From Paraclostridium tenue (GTDB lineage: Bacteria > Bacillota > Clostridia > Peptostreptococcales > Peptostreptococcaceae): a stretch of 64,000 bases of DNA. The notes below the pieces were generated by a model, which saw only the letters and a list, made by a program, of their open reading frames with translations, was not told the DNA's origin and ran no database searches. Each line of letters opens with the position of its first letter. The stretch's first letter is position 1. Location of the stretch: contig NZ_BAAACP010000005.1 in the NCBI RefSeq assembly GCF_039521565.1, positions 62,001-126,000 of the forward strand, in the 5' to 3' direction. The position numbers and the translations under genes are program-made. This document shows, in pieces, positions 43,665 to 51,778 of the stretch.

Positions 43665-43692
43665 TTATTACCAGGTATTAATATTATATCAT
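43665..43692 (-). promoter_or_regulatory. acc operon promoter with FapR-like operator
   Basis: Minus strand: extended -10 TGATATAAT (43691-43683), directly followed by TTAATACCTGGTAATAA (43681-43665), close to the FapR consensus TTAGTACCTGGTACTAA. The operator covers the expected transcription start, a repressing position that malonyl-CoA would relieve. fapR itself is not in the window. Confidence 0.7.
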
Positions 43693-43715
43693 AAAATAAG
43701 TTTTATAAAACAAAA

Positions 43716-43746
43716 AAAGTGCTACTTTTATAAAAAGTAACACTTA
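43716..43746 (-). terminator. Terminator of membrane-protein gene upstream of acc operon
   Basis: Minus strand AAGTG.TACTTTTtataAAAAGTA.CACTT with a T7 tract. Confidence 0.75.
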
Positions 43747-43748
43747 AC

Positions 43749-44351
43749 TTAGTTTATTTTTTTCTCTATAGAATTTAATTCTTCTAGAGTTAGGTTTGTT
43801 ATTTCACATATAAAATTTTTATCGGCACCTTTAAGAAGAAGTTCTACAGCCATTTCTCCTTTAGTTTTTTCAAGATTTTTATTAGGTCTCCTACTTTTTG
43901 ATATATTATATAATTTAGTAGAATCATAAGAAATCTTTTTAATTTTAAAATCTTTTAATGTGTCTGAATTAGTTTTTTCTGTATCTAAGTTTTTATCAGT
44001 AAATATAAGATGACTATAATTTTTAAATAAAATAAATATAGATGGAATTATAAAATATATTTTAGAACCTAAAAAACCTACTACACTAGTTGCTATTATC
44101 AAAATTTTATTTAAATATGATAAAGTAGTATTTTTAGTATAAGATTCAATAGCTCCTAATATTGTTATAATTATACACAAAGGTATTAATATATAACTAG
44201 CTATAAATCCACATATACCAATTTCATCTAAATTTTTAAATATATGACCATATACAGCCATATCTCCATTTAAATAAGCCCATATACATGCAATTAATCC
44301 TAAAATCCCTCCGAGTGATTGAGTATACCAATTTAAAAATGCTTTATCCAT
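43749..44351 (-). CDS. Membrane protein, function unknown
   Basis: 200 residues from ATG 44351, placed by GGGGGAACTG; the frame opens 16 codons earlier without a ribosome site. Four hydrophobic segments in residues 10-115 (for example ILIPLCIIITILGAI and the IIATSVVGFLG region), then a basic cytosolic tail. The last 35 residues (KGEMAVELLLKGADKNFICE then LTLEELNSIEKKI) resemble the short helix-turn-helix-like tails on many clostridial proteins ('AxxLLxxGxxxxxIxxxTGLSxEEIxxL'). No family recognised. Followed by its own terminator, so separate from the acc operon. Confidence 0.7.
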   Translation of the reverse strand: MDKAFLNWYTQSLGGILGLIACIWAYLNGDMAVYGHIFKNLDEIGICGFIASYILIPLCIIITILGAIESYTKNTTLSYLNKILIIATSVVGFLGSKIYFIIPSIFILFKNYSHLIFTDKNLDTEKTNSDTLKDFKIKKISYDSTKLYNISKSRRPNKNLEKTKGEMAVELLLKGADKNFICEITNLTLEELNSIEKKIN

Positions 44352-44428
44352 ATCAGTTCCCCCGTAATAAAATATTATCATATAAGATAATATGCACATA
44401 TTAAGAGGGATATTAAAGATATTTTAAG

Positions 44429-44638
44429 TTATTTTAAATTATTTAAAGCTTCTTCTAGATAGGATATATCGTTATTGTTTTTTTCTGAATGTTGGTCTAT
44501 TAATTCTTGTGTAAATAATTTTATATTTTCCATATTGTTATTATCTATAGATGTATAAATTTTTCTTAATAAATCATAGTCTTTATCAAGTATTTGATTA
44601 GATGATGTCGTTTTATTTTTATATAAGTTTATGCACAT
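44429..44638 (-). CDS. Hypothetical protein, 69 residues
   Basis: Small acidic, helical, soluble protein (DLLRKIYTSIDNNNMENIKL and ISYLEEALNNLK); no recognised domain. AAAGGAGATTAAC before ATG 44638 is a strong start. It lies 77 bases upstream of the four-helix membrane protein on the same strand and could be in one transcript with it. Function unknown. Confidence 0.65.
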   Translation of the reverse strand: MCINLYKNKTTSSNQILDKDYDLLRKIYTSIDNNNMENIKLFTQELIDQHSEKNNNDISYLEEALNNLK

Positions 44639-44830
44639 GTTAATCTCCTTTATTAAAGTATTTTATTGATAGTATATATATTTATTTAATATATAATGCA
44701 AATTTTTTAAATTTACTTTAATATATATTAAAAAATTAACTTGTTAAAGTTAATTCTTTTGTGTATACTTTTGATAGGTTGTAATTACTATTAAAACAAC
44801 TTATCAATTAATTAATAAGGGAGCATGATT

Positions 44831-45109
44831 ATGTTGAACACTGTTGAAACTATACTTAAAATATTGTTTGCCATTTTATCTTTTATATGGGTTGGGAAAA
44901 TTATGGTTTTGAGAAGTGATAAACAAATAGTTATAAATCCTCTGCTTATTTCTATATCAGCTATTTTAGTTTTATTACCAGATACTACACTGGTAAATTG
45001 TATATTTGGAATTAACATACAAAGTATAAGAATAATATTATATTTAGTGTACATATTGATAGTTTTATTTGGACTTTATTGTATAAAAAGAAAAAATGGA
45101 GTTTTTTAA
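44831..45109 (+). CDS. Small membrane protein, 92 residues
   Basis: Three hydrophobic helices: ILKILFAILSFIWVGKIMV, the NPLLISISAILVLLP segment and IRIILYLVYILIVLFGLYCI, ending in the basic KRKNGVF. ATG 44831 chosen because AAGGGAG (44817-44823) is at normal distance; ATG 44825 is too close. Stop codon lies in the loop of a terminator shared with the convergent trmB. Not recognised; no partner gene in the unit. Confidence 0.65.
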   Translation: MLNTVETILKILFAILSFIWVGKIMVLRSDKQIVINPLLISISAILVLLPDTTLVNCIFGINIQSIRIILYLVYILIVLFGLYCIKRKNGVF

Positions 45110-45117
45110 CTCCATTT
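45094..45117. terminator. Bidirectional terminator
   Basis: AAATGGAGTT/AACTCCATTT stem with loop TTTT between the small membrane protein gene and trmB. Confidence 0.75.
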
Positions 45118-45757
45118 ATCTTTTTATACCTTCTACTCTATATATCTTCATACCATAAGACATAAATTTATCTTCATATTCAGTTGTAACATTTCCTTCG
45201 TAATCACTATTTTCTAAATCAAGTGTTATATTTTTAAGTTTTAAATCAGCTTCTGAAAATTCATTTAAACTAAATTCAAATAGTTTTTCATTATCTGTTT
45301 TAAAATGTATTTCTCCTGATTTATTTAATATAGTTTTATAATTTTCTAAAAAACCTCTATAAGTTAATCTTCTTTTATACCATCTTTTCTTTGGCCATGG
45401 ATCGCAGAAATTAACATAAACTCTAGATAGTTCACCATTATCAAAATAATCTAGTATTTTGTTTACATCTCCCCATACAAATAATATATTATCTAATTTA
45501 TTATCAACAGCTTTTTCTACAGCTTTTAATAAAACTTCTTCTTTTATTTCCATAGCTATATAATTTATGTGTGGGTTTTGCTTAGCTAAAGTAGTTATAA
45601 ATTTACCTCTACCAGTTCCAAATTCAGCATGTATGGGATTACTATTTTTAAATCTTTCATTCCACTTTCCTTTTAAATCTAATGTATCGCCTTTTATAAC
45701 TAAATTATCATAACTTAATAATTTAGCATCAGCTCCTTTTTTCTTACGTCTTCTCAT
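45116..45757 (-). CDS. trmB: tRNA (guanine-N7-)-methyltransferase
   Basis: 213 residues, normal TrmB size. SAM-binding fold with AEFGTGRGKFI (about 44-54), the conserved YVNFCDPWPKKRWYKRRLT (about 115-133) and HFKTDNEKLFEFSL. Methylates G46 in the variable loop of tRNA. The N-terminus is strongly basic (MRRRKKKG). Monocistronic. GGAGTATATC precedes ATG 45757. Cytosolic. Confidence 0.96.
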   Translation of the reverse strand: MRRRKKKGADAKLLSYDNLVIKGDTLDLKGKWNERFKNSNPIHAEFGTGRGKFITTLAKQNPHINYIAMEIKEEVLLKAVEKAVDNKLDNILFVWGDVNKILDYFDNGELSRVYVNFCDPWPKKRWYKRRLTYRGFLENYKTILNKSGEIHFKTDNEKLFEFSLNEFSEADLKLKNITLDLENSDYEGNVTTEYEDKFMSYGMKIYRVEGIKR

Positions 45758-45789
45758 GATATACTCCTAATATTTTGTTTAATTCAAAA

Positions 45790-45821
45790 TTAAAGAGTAT
45801 TGGATAACCAATACTCTTTAA
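45790..45821 (-). terminator. Terminator of the HesB-like gene
   Basis: TTAAAGAGTATTGG/CCAATACTCTTTAA, 14 bp, loop ATAA. Confidence 0.88.
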
Positions 45822-45830
45822 AAATAGTTA

Positions 45831-46148
45831 TTAATGTCCGCAGCCAGAGCATCCTCCGCCACATCCACCATCAGCTTGGTTTTCAGGGGCAACTCTAAAG
45901 CCATATCCAGTATCTTCTATAACTATATCTCCATACTTAGTATGATCTTCTTTACTCATTATGAAGTTTAATCCTTCAACTTCATATGTTAAATCGTCTC
46001 CGTTTTGCTCATCCAGAGCAAGTCCAAATGATGGACCGCCTCATCCAACACCTGCAAAATAAACTCTTATATTTTTAGGTCTATCTTGATTGTCAGCTAA
46101 AATATCTTTTAAAGTACTTATAGCAGTATCTGCAACTTTAACTTTCAT
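45831..46148 (-). CDS. HesB-like selenoprotein, in-frame UGA as selenocysteine
   Basis: A single frame of 105 codons runs from ATG 46148 to TAA 45831, interrupted only by TGA at 46043-46041. Read as selenocysteine (residue 36) the sequence is GVG-U-GGPSFGLALDE, the pattern of HesB-related selenoproteins, where Cys or Sec occupies this position in the A-type Fe-S carrier fold. The C-terminus carries a Gly/Cys-rich tail (GGCGGGCSGCGH). GAAAGGATG precedes the start. A short hairpin (GGTCC, seven-base loop, GGACT) follows the UGA closely, as a bacterial SECIS should. Conventional gene calling would split this gene. Confidence 0.88.
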
Positions 46149-46306
46149 CTTAATACATCCTTTCTATTTATTATTAATTTTTGCAAAAAAACAAATTTAT
46201 ATATATTATATACCTACATAATATATATAATCAAACTTTTTCTTAAAAATTTTAACATTTTTTAAAAAATATATAATATTTGGTTAAATTTTCAAAGTAA
46301 ATTAAA

Positions 46307-46334
46307 AAAGAGTAGTATTTAACTACTACTCTTT
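46307..46334 (-). terminator. Terminator of the LRR gene
   Basis: AAAGAGTAGTA/TACTACTCTTT stem with T tract on the minus strand. Confidence 0.88.
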
Positions 46335-47437
46335 CAATTAATAAATTTAGTTGATGCATTTACTATATATTTATCTTTACTTTTTATATTTAAAGAATGC
46401 ACGCTAGCTGAAGTATAATTATAATCTGATAAAACAGGAAATAATAGTGTGTATTTACCTAAAGGTACGTTATCAAATACATATTCTCCTACTTCATTAG
46501 TTGTAGTATATAAAGTATCACCTTTATCATTTATAAGAGTTATTATCTTATTATTAAATATATATAAATTATTAATTTTTTTAGAATTTGTGGGATTTTC
46601 TAATTTTATACAACCTTGTACTTGAGAGGTTTCTAATTTTTTATCTAATGCATCTTTTTTGTTTATTACTTTTGAATTTTTAGTTAAATAAATAGGCTGA
46701 ATAATTGTTCCACTTAATATTCGTGGATAGGTAGATACATCTTCATGATAAAAATCTACTTTCAATACACAATCTGATTTTATATTTGTTATAAAAACTT
46801 CTGATATAGAATACAAAATAGATGGAACTTCATCTGTATGTACTCTATCGTACTCTCCGCTCACTTGAACATTATCTAAAAATACCAATGTATCGTCATC
46901 CCATTTCACTTTAGATGAAAATAATACAGTTTTTCCAAAATCAATTTCTATAGGTTCAAGTAAAATATTTTGATCACTAGCTAGTATAGTCAAATTTCTA
47001 AAATTATCATTAGTTAAATTTGACAAATTTAAAATCTTGTTATTATCTAAGTTAATCATATTTAATTTAATATTATTTTTTAAATTAGGTATATTTTTTA
47101 TGTTATTACTTTCTAATCCTACATTTTTTAGATTTTTTAGATTTTTTAAGAAATTTATATCCTCTATTTTATTTTCATTTAGTTCTAAAGTGGTTAAATT
47201 TTTAAGATTACTTAAACAAGAAGCATCATGGATATTATTTCTTGTAAGGTTTATATAGGTTGCATTTTTAGCAAATTCTATTCCTTCTATATTTTTGATA
47301 TTATTACCAGGTAAATCTATTTCAGTTAACGTGCTTAAAAATTCTTTTGTTATTTCTGATATATGCATATTGAATTTTTTAGCCAAAGCTAATTTAAGGT
47401 TGCTACTGATATATGAATATTTTGTATTTTTTTCCAA
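46334..47437 (-). CDS. Leucine-rich repeat protein, internalin-like, no signal peptide
   Basis: 367 residues. A helical cap (10-40), then about five leucine-rich repeats of 21-22 residues (about 40-150; units such as LTTLELNENKIEDINFLKNL). A middle beta-rich domain follows (about 155-255), and the C-terminus (about 270-360) resembles a carboxypeptidase-regulatory/SdrD-type beta sandwich (TLYTTTNEVGEYVFDNVPLG). Internalin-type LRR proteins are normally secreted, but there is no signal peptide, anchor or sorting motif here. It may be cytosolic, spore-associated or exported otherwise. ATG 47437; ribosome site AAAGGAATG. Confidence 0.8.
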   Translation of the reverse strand: MEKNTKYSYISSNLKLALAKKFNMHISEITKEFLSTLTEIDLPGNNIKNIEGIEFAKNATYINLTRNNIHDASCLSNLKNLTTLELNENKIEDINFLKNLKNLKNVGLESNNIKNIPNLKNNIKLNMINLDNNKILNLSNLTNDNFRNLTILASDQNILLEPIEIDFGKTVLFSSKVKWDDDTLVFLDNVQVSGEYDRVHTDEVPSILYSISEVFITNIKSDCVLKVDFYHEDVSTYPRILSGTIIQPIYLTKNSKVINKKDALDKKLETSQVQGCIKLENPTNSKKINNLYIFNNKIITLINDKGDTLYTTTNEVGEYVFDNVPLGKYTLLFPVLSDYNYTSASVHSLNIKSKDKYIVNASTKFIN

Positions 47438-47602
47438 TGTCTATCATTCCTTTTATATATTAGTCACAATATAATATATGGTTAATAATCATTACATGAC
47501 ACTAAATATATATCTTGAAAATAGTACTTATTTTTATCAATTTTTTATTTGATTTATGCACATACTATTAATAACGATAAATATATAAGGAGTGAATTTA
47601 TT

Positions 47603-47908
47603 ATGCCAAAGATTAACTGTAGTGCAACTACATGCTGTTATAATAAAAATGAAAATTGCCATAGTGGATCTATAAAAGTTGATGGTCCTCATCCTGATAA
47701 CTTAAAAGAAGTTTATTGTACAACATTTATTAGTGTACATAAAAGTATGAAAAGTAATATAGAAAGTGAATGTGAACATGTTATGTGTAACGTTACTCAC
47801 TGTGTTCATAATGAAAATAGAGAGTGTAGATGTGATAATATATTTGTTTCTGGAAATGAAGCAGAAAACTATAAACAAACTAATTGTTGCTCTTTTTTAG
47901 TTAAGTAA
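47603..47908 (+). CDS. Tandem DUF1540 protein
   Basis: 101 residues from ATG 47603 (AAGGAGTG upstream; earlier in-frame starts have none). Two copies of the cysteine-rich DUF1540 unit: residues 3-44 (INCSATTCCYNKNENCHSG ... YCTTF) and about 58-99 (VMCNVTHCVHNENRECRCD ... CCSFL). DUF1540 occurs in small sporulation or metal-binding proteins of Firmicutes; the conserved Cys set suggests metal binding. Monocistronic. Confidence 0.85.
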   Translation: MPKINCSATTCCYNKNENCHSGSIKVDGPHPDNLKEVYCTTFISVHKSMKSNIESECEHVMCNVTHCVHNENRECRCDNIFVSGNEAENYKQTNCCSFLVK

Positions 47909-47913
47909 TCAGT

Positions 47914-47974
47914 AAAGGTATATCTTAAGAATATTATATGATTTTTAAAATTATAACTTCTTAGATATACCTTT
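47914..47974 (+). terminator. Terminator after DUF1540 gene
   Basis: AAAGGTATATCT/AGATATACCTTT arms with inner AAGAA/TTCTT pairs. Confidence 0.75.
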
Positions 47975-47985
47975 ATATATTTAAA

Positions 47986-48080
47986 GACATAAAATATATA
48001 GTTTTATGTCAAATTTTAAAAAATCAGTAATTCCAATACTTTCATTAATAAAATATAGTTTCATGTCAGTTTTATGTCAG
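47986..48080. repeat. TTTTATGTC repeats before the integrase gene
   Basis: GACATAAAA (47986-47994, inverted), GTTTTATGTCA (48001-48011), then two head-to-tail 11-base units GTTTCATGTCA (48058-48068) and GTTTTATGTCA (48069-48079). A weaker TTTTATGTTA is at 48105-48114. The first two form an inverted repeat around TATATAG. They may be integrase arm sites or operators. Confidence 0.6.
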
Positions 48081-48151
48081 ATATTTAAATGTTTTTTATT
48101 TCACTTTTATGTTACAATAAATACTATAATGTATTTTATTGGAGGGAAAAG

Positions 48152-49267
48152 ATGAGTTTTGCATTTATTAGAAAAAGAAGCAAAAACTATATAGTTTATT
48201 TAGAATATAAAGATCCAGAAACTAAGAAAAAAATACAAAAAAATATGGGTTCATACGAGAAAAAAAGAGATGCATCCAAAAGACTAACAGAACTAAAAGA
48301 TAATATCTACAACAACGATTTATTGCTACCAAATGCTATGACTCTAGAAAATTTTTTAAAAGATTTTTTAGAAAAATATAAAGTGAATATATCCATCACT
48401 ACATACAATTGTTATCTTAGAATATGTAATAAATATATAATTCCTATGCTGGGAAGATATAAAATTGAAGATCTAAAACCTATACACATACAAAATTATG
48501 TTGATGACTTAGTAGATATACTTAGCCCTCAAACATTAAAGATACATATAAATATATTAAAACTTGCTATAAAAAAAGCTTATAGATTAAAGCTTATTCG
48601 AGAAAATATAGTTGAATATGTGGAAATACCTAGAGTGAAAAAGTTTAAAAACAACATATATAATAAAGATGATATGCATAAGCTTCTTGAAAAATGTATT
48701 GGAACTTCTTTAGAATTACCTATTTTTATAGCGAGTGGTTTAGGCCTTAGAATATCCGAAATTTTAGGATTGACATGGAATAATATCGACTTTAATAACA
48801 ATACCGTCACAATAGAAAAAATAACAGTGAGAAACAACGGTGAAGTTATATTAAAAGATCCTAAAACTGAAAGTTCAGCAAGAACTATTTCAGCACCAAA
48901 TGAACTAATGAATCGTCTAAAAACTTACAAAAAAGAACAAATAGAAATGAAATTACAAGGGAAAATAAAAAATAATTTAAATTTGCTTTTCTTTAATAAA
49001 AACGAAAACCCTATAGCTCAAGATGTACTTAGTAAAAAATTTAATAGGTTTTTAAAAGAGAATAATTTAAAACACATAAGGTTTCATGATTTGCGTCATA
49101 CTCATGTAACTTTACTTATAAATTCTAAAGTTCCTATAAGAGTAATTTCTGAAAGAGTTGGTCATTCAAATATAAATACAACTCTTAATATATACTCTCA
49201 TGTACTCAAAGAAATGGATAAAGAAGCTAGTGATAAAATTTCTGAAGTACTATTTAATTTAGGTTAA
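48152..49267 (+). CDS. Phage-type tyrosine integrase, solitary
   Basis: 371 residues from ATG 48152 (GGAGGG at 48141-48146). N-terminal arm-binding domain (about 1-50: FAFIRKRSKNYIVYLEY), core-binding domain (about 60-145), catalytic domain with GLGLRISEILGLTW (Arg), the TESSARTISAP strand (Lys hairpin region), HDLRHTHVTLLI (His-x-x-Arg), VGHSNINTTLNIYSH (His, Tyr). All active-site residues are intact. No excisionase, repressor or other mobile-element genes adjoin it, so it may be the surviving end of a lost element. A -10-like TATAAT is at 48125-48130. Confidence 0.9.
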   Translation: MSFAFIRKRSKNYIVYLEYKDPETKKKIQKNMGSYEKKRDASKRLTELKDNIYNNDLLLPNAMTLENFLKDFLEKYKVNISITTYNCYLRICNKYIIPMLGRYKIEDLKPIHIQNYVDDLVDILSPQTLKIHINILKLAIKKAYRLKLIRENIVEYVEIPRVKKFKNNIYNKDDMHKLLEKCIGTSLELPIFIASGLGLRISEILGLTWNNIDFNNNTVTIEKITVRNNGEVILKDPKTESSARTISAPNELMNRLKTYKKEQIEMKLQGKIKNNLNLLFFNKNENPIAQDVLSKKFNRFLKENNLKHIRFHDLRHTHVTLLINSKVPIRVISERVGHSNINTTLNIYSHVLKEMDKEASDKISEVLFNLG

Positions 49268-49273
49268 AACTGC

Positions 49274-49316
49274 AAAAATCCGACCTCTTAAATTCCATTT
49301 TAAGACGTCGGATTTT
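49274..49316 (+). terminator. Terminator after integrase
   Basis: AAAATCCGAC/GTCGGATTTT plus inner TCTTAAA/TTTAAGA stem; followed only by GCTTTG, so a moderate terminator. Confidence 0.7.
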
Positions 49317-49506
49317 GCTTTGTTATATATTTATTCATTTTAATACATAAAATGCTTTATATTCAATTTTAACAAGTTAATTTTGAAATCTTAATTTTGA
49401 AATTGGAGAAAGTATAAAATAATAAAATTATGTAAACTGTCGTTATTTCATATTTAAAAATCTGATATTAAGTCTAATTTTAATTTTTATCATTAATCAT
49501 TATTTT

Positions 49507-50328
49507 CTAAAGAGACAAAACAAAATTTTTTATTATATTAACTAATTCTAAAGTATCCTCTATATACGGATTATGTTTACCATTAATAATTTTAACTATG
49601 CTATTTTTAAAATTAAAAGTTTTATAATGATTAATTCCAATAGCGTAATCTTTATTTCCACATATAATCAAGGTAGGAACTTCTATTTCACTGCTAACAT
49701 TTCTGTAATCATAAAAATAACTTTCATTATTAAAAGCTTGGTTAGACATATTAGTATTTAACATATCTTTATCTATATCTTCTACTTTAAGGAAATTACT
49801 ATATTTTTTATATTGTAATTTATAATACTTATTTTCCATAACAAGGTTAAAGGCTATTTTTTTCCAAACTTCTATTAAATTATCACAATAATCTATTGTA
49901 TCAATACCTAAAAGCTTACATCCTTCATTTATTTGACTTTTAAGAGATTCTTTCATATCCAATGTACAATTCATAAGTATAAGCCCTTTTACATATTGTT
50001 TATATTTATAAGCATACTTTGTTGCTATAATACCTCCAAATGAATGTGCAAGCAATATGCATTTATCTATTTTAAGTTCCTTTCTAATGTCTTCTATATC
50101 TTCTATTATAGTATCTATAGAATAATCAGAATACATAGTTCCTTCTGACCTACCACAACCTCTTTGATCTATATAAATCATACTTAAGTAATTGCTTAAA
50201 TAATCTCCACAAAAGACTTCAAAGTCCTTACTCCAAGCACCAGGGCCTCCATGTATATATATACAATTATATCCGTTACCTACTTTATCTACATATAAGT
50301 TTATGTTGTCTATAGTTTTTATAAGCAT
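49507..50328 (-). CDS. Alpha/beta hydrolase, proline iminopeptidase-like
   Basis: 273 residues. Signatures: IHGGPGAW (oxyanion loop, about 25-32), DQRGCGRSEG, nucleophile elbow AHSFGG (Ser near residue 97), acid GNKDYAIG and the terminal GKHNPYIED histidine. HGGPG with DQRGCGRS is the proline iminopeptidase/S33 pattern, so release of N-terminal residues from peptides is the likeliest activity, though related lipases share the fold. No signal peptide. GGGAGGT precedes ATG 50328. Monocistronic. Confidence 0.85.
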   Translation of the reverse strand: MLIKTIDNINLYVDKVGNGYNCIYIHGGPGAWSKDFEVFCGDYLSNYLSMIYIDQRGCGRSEGTMYSDYSIDTIIEDIEDIRKELKIDKCILLAHSFGGIIATKYAYKYKQYVKGLILMNCTLDMKESLKSQINEGCKLLGIDTIDYCDNLIEVWKKIAFNLVMENKYYKLQYKKYSNFLKVEDIDKDMLNTNMSNQAFNNESYFYDYRNVSSEIEVPTLIICGNKDYAIGINHYKTFNFKNSIVKIINGKHNPYIEDTLELVNIIKNFVLSL

Positions 50329-50397
50329 AGCTACCTCCCATATATTAATATAATTAATATTATATCAAAATAACTAATACATATAATAACTTTAAAT

Positions 50398-51354
50398 TTA
50401 AAGGAGTTTTTTTAGTTTAAATATTAATATGCTTATAGCCATAATTGAAAACATAACGCCTAATGTTAAAGGATATCCAAAGTACCATTCAAGCTCAGGC
50501 ATAAATTTAAAGTTCATACCATATATACCTGTTATTATAGTTAAAGGAGCAGAAATAGCAGTAAGTAAAGTTAACTTAGTTATTAAGCTATTAGTTTTCT
50601 CAGCTACTTGTGATGAGTATATATCTAAAAGTTTATCAGCTAATTCTCTAGTAGAAATGGCAAAATTATAAAGTTTATCTATACCAAAGTCTATACTTTG
50701 TAAATTTTCTAAATTATGCTTTTTTATATCTGTATATGTTAGGTATCTTATATTTTCTTTTAATATCCTATCTCCTATATAAAGAAGTGGTCTTATGTTT
50801 TTTACTACAGTTCTAGTTAACCCTCTTATATAACTTATTTGATGAAAGTGTTTATCCTCTACTCCTTCTAACATTTTATCTTCCATATCTAATATAATAT
50901 CTTCTAATTTTTCTAAACTTTCAAATCCATTTACTATAAGTTCTTTAAATATTAAATAGTTTATTTTAAATAAAACTACATCTGTATTACTATTGGTTAT
51001 AAAATTTGCTTTCATTAGTTTTAAAATATAATCATATATAAAATGGTCTTTATCTGATACTACTAAGATATAATTATCAGCTAAATAGATATTAATTTCA
51101 TGTATTATTGCTTTGTTATTTTTAAGTTCAAAAGTATTTAAACTTAAAAAATCATAATTATCAAATAAATCTAATTTTATATTTTCATCAAAATTAAGAC
51201 AATCTTTAAATGTCATCTCGTCTATGCTTAAAACTTTTTGAATTTTATTTAATTCATATGGAGTAGATAATATTAAATAAGAATTATTTTGGTTATAAAA
51301 ATCTTCTTTAAAATTATCTACATATATTTGAGTATTTAAATTTAATATTTTCAT
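50398..51354 (-). CDS. corA: CorA-family Mg2+/divalent cation channel
   Basis: 318 residues. N-terminal alpha/beta cytosolic domain, a long helix (about 215-275), and two C-terminal membrane helices (about 260-280 and 295-315) separated by YGMN, the GMN selectivity signature, with an acidic loop FMPELEW. Pentameric channel importing Mg2+ or a related divalent ion. GGTGGTGA precedes ATG 51354. An SOS-like box lies 137 bases upstream but belongs to a promoter facing the other way. Confidence 0.92.
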   Translation of the reverse strand: MKILNLNTQIYVDNFKEDFYNQNNSYLILSTPYELNKIQKVLSIDEMTFKDCLNFDENIKLDLFDNYDFLSLNTFELKNNKAIIHEINIYLADNYILVVSDKDHFIYDYILKLMKANFITNSNTDVVLFKINYLIFKELIVNGFESLEKLEDIILDMEDKMLEGVEDKHFHQISYIRGLTRTVVKNIRPLLYIGDRILKENIRYLTYTDIKKHNLENLQSIDFGIDKLYNFAISTRELADKLLDIYSSQVAEKTNSLITKLTLLTAISAPLTIITGIYGMNFKFMPELEWYFGYPLTLGVMFSIMAISILIFKLKKLL

Positions 51355-51778
51355 TTAATCACCACCAAAACTGTTATAACTATATTATGTATATTAATCT
51401 AATTATTAATTCAATTACCTTTTAAATACCAAGCTTTATTAAGATATAAAATATAAACAATTTATTTTAAATGCTTATTTTTTGCAACAAGAACAAATGT
51501 TCTGTATATTTTATTTGAAATTTTGCTTTTTTAAATTAGATTTTAACGAATTTATTTGCTATAAATAACCATACATTAATCTTCCATAATAAAACACTGT
51601 ATAAAAGCTTATACAAGAAAATATTAACTATTTATATAAAAATCCAAATTAAAGTTTATAATAATATAATTATGTAAACTATATTTAACTATATATTTTA
51701 AATAGTTAATATATTATTTTAACTATATTATAAAAACTTGTTATATAATTTAATTAATAAATATATATGGAGGTTATT
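51355..51778. other. AT-rich divergent intergenic region with an orphan promoter
   Basis: 424 bases without a supported gene. It contains the LexA-box promoter at 51482-51510, an 18-base interrupted palindrome TGTATAAAAGCTTATACA near 51599-51616, and GGAGGTT (51769-51775), the ribosome site of the aminopeptidase. The transcript from the SOS promoter would have a long leader of about 260 nt before the aminopeptidase, or could be a separate RNA. Confidence 0.55.
51482..51510 (+). promoter_or_regulatory. Promoter with perfect LexA box in the spacer
   Basis: TTGCAA (51482-51487), exactly 17 bases, TATATT (51505-51510). The perfect operator GAACAAATGTTC (51491-51502) fills the spacer, the classic LexA repression position. 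The product downstream is unclear. Confidence 0.65.

Noticed and set aside
46041..46043. TGA as an inactivating nonsense mutation in the HesB-like gene
   Set aside because: The stop falls exactly at the known Sec position, and the rest of the frame is intact and conserved-looking on both sides.
48152..49267. The integrase as part of an intact prophage
   Set aside because: Neighbours on both sides are ordinary chromosomal genes (DUF1540, alpha/beta hydrolase, CorA); no phage genes seen.
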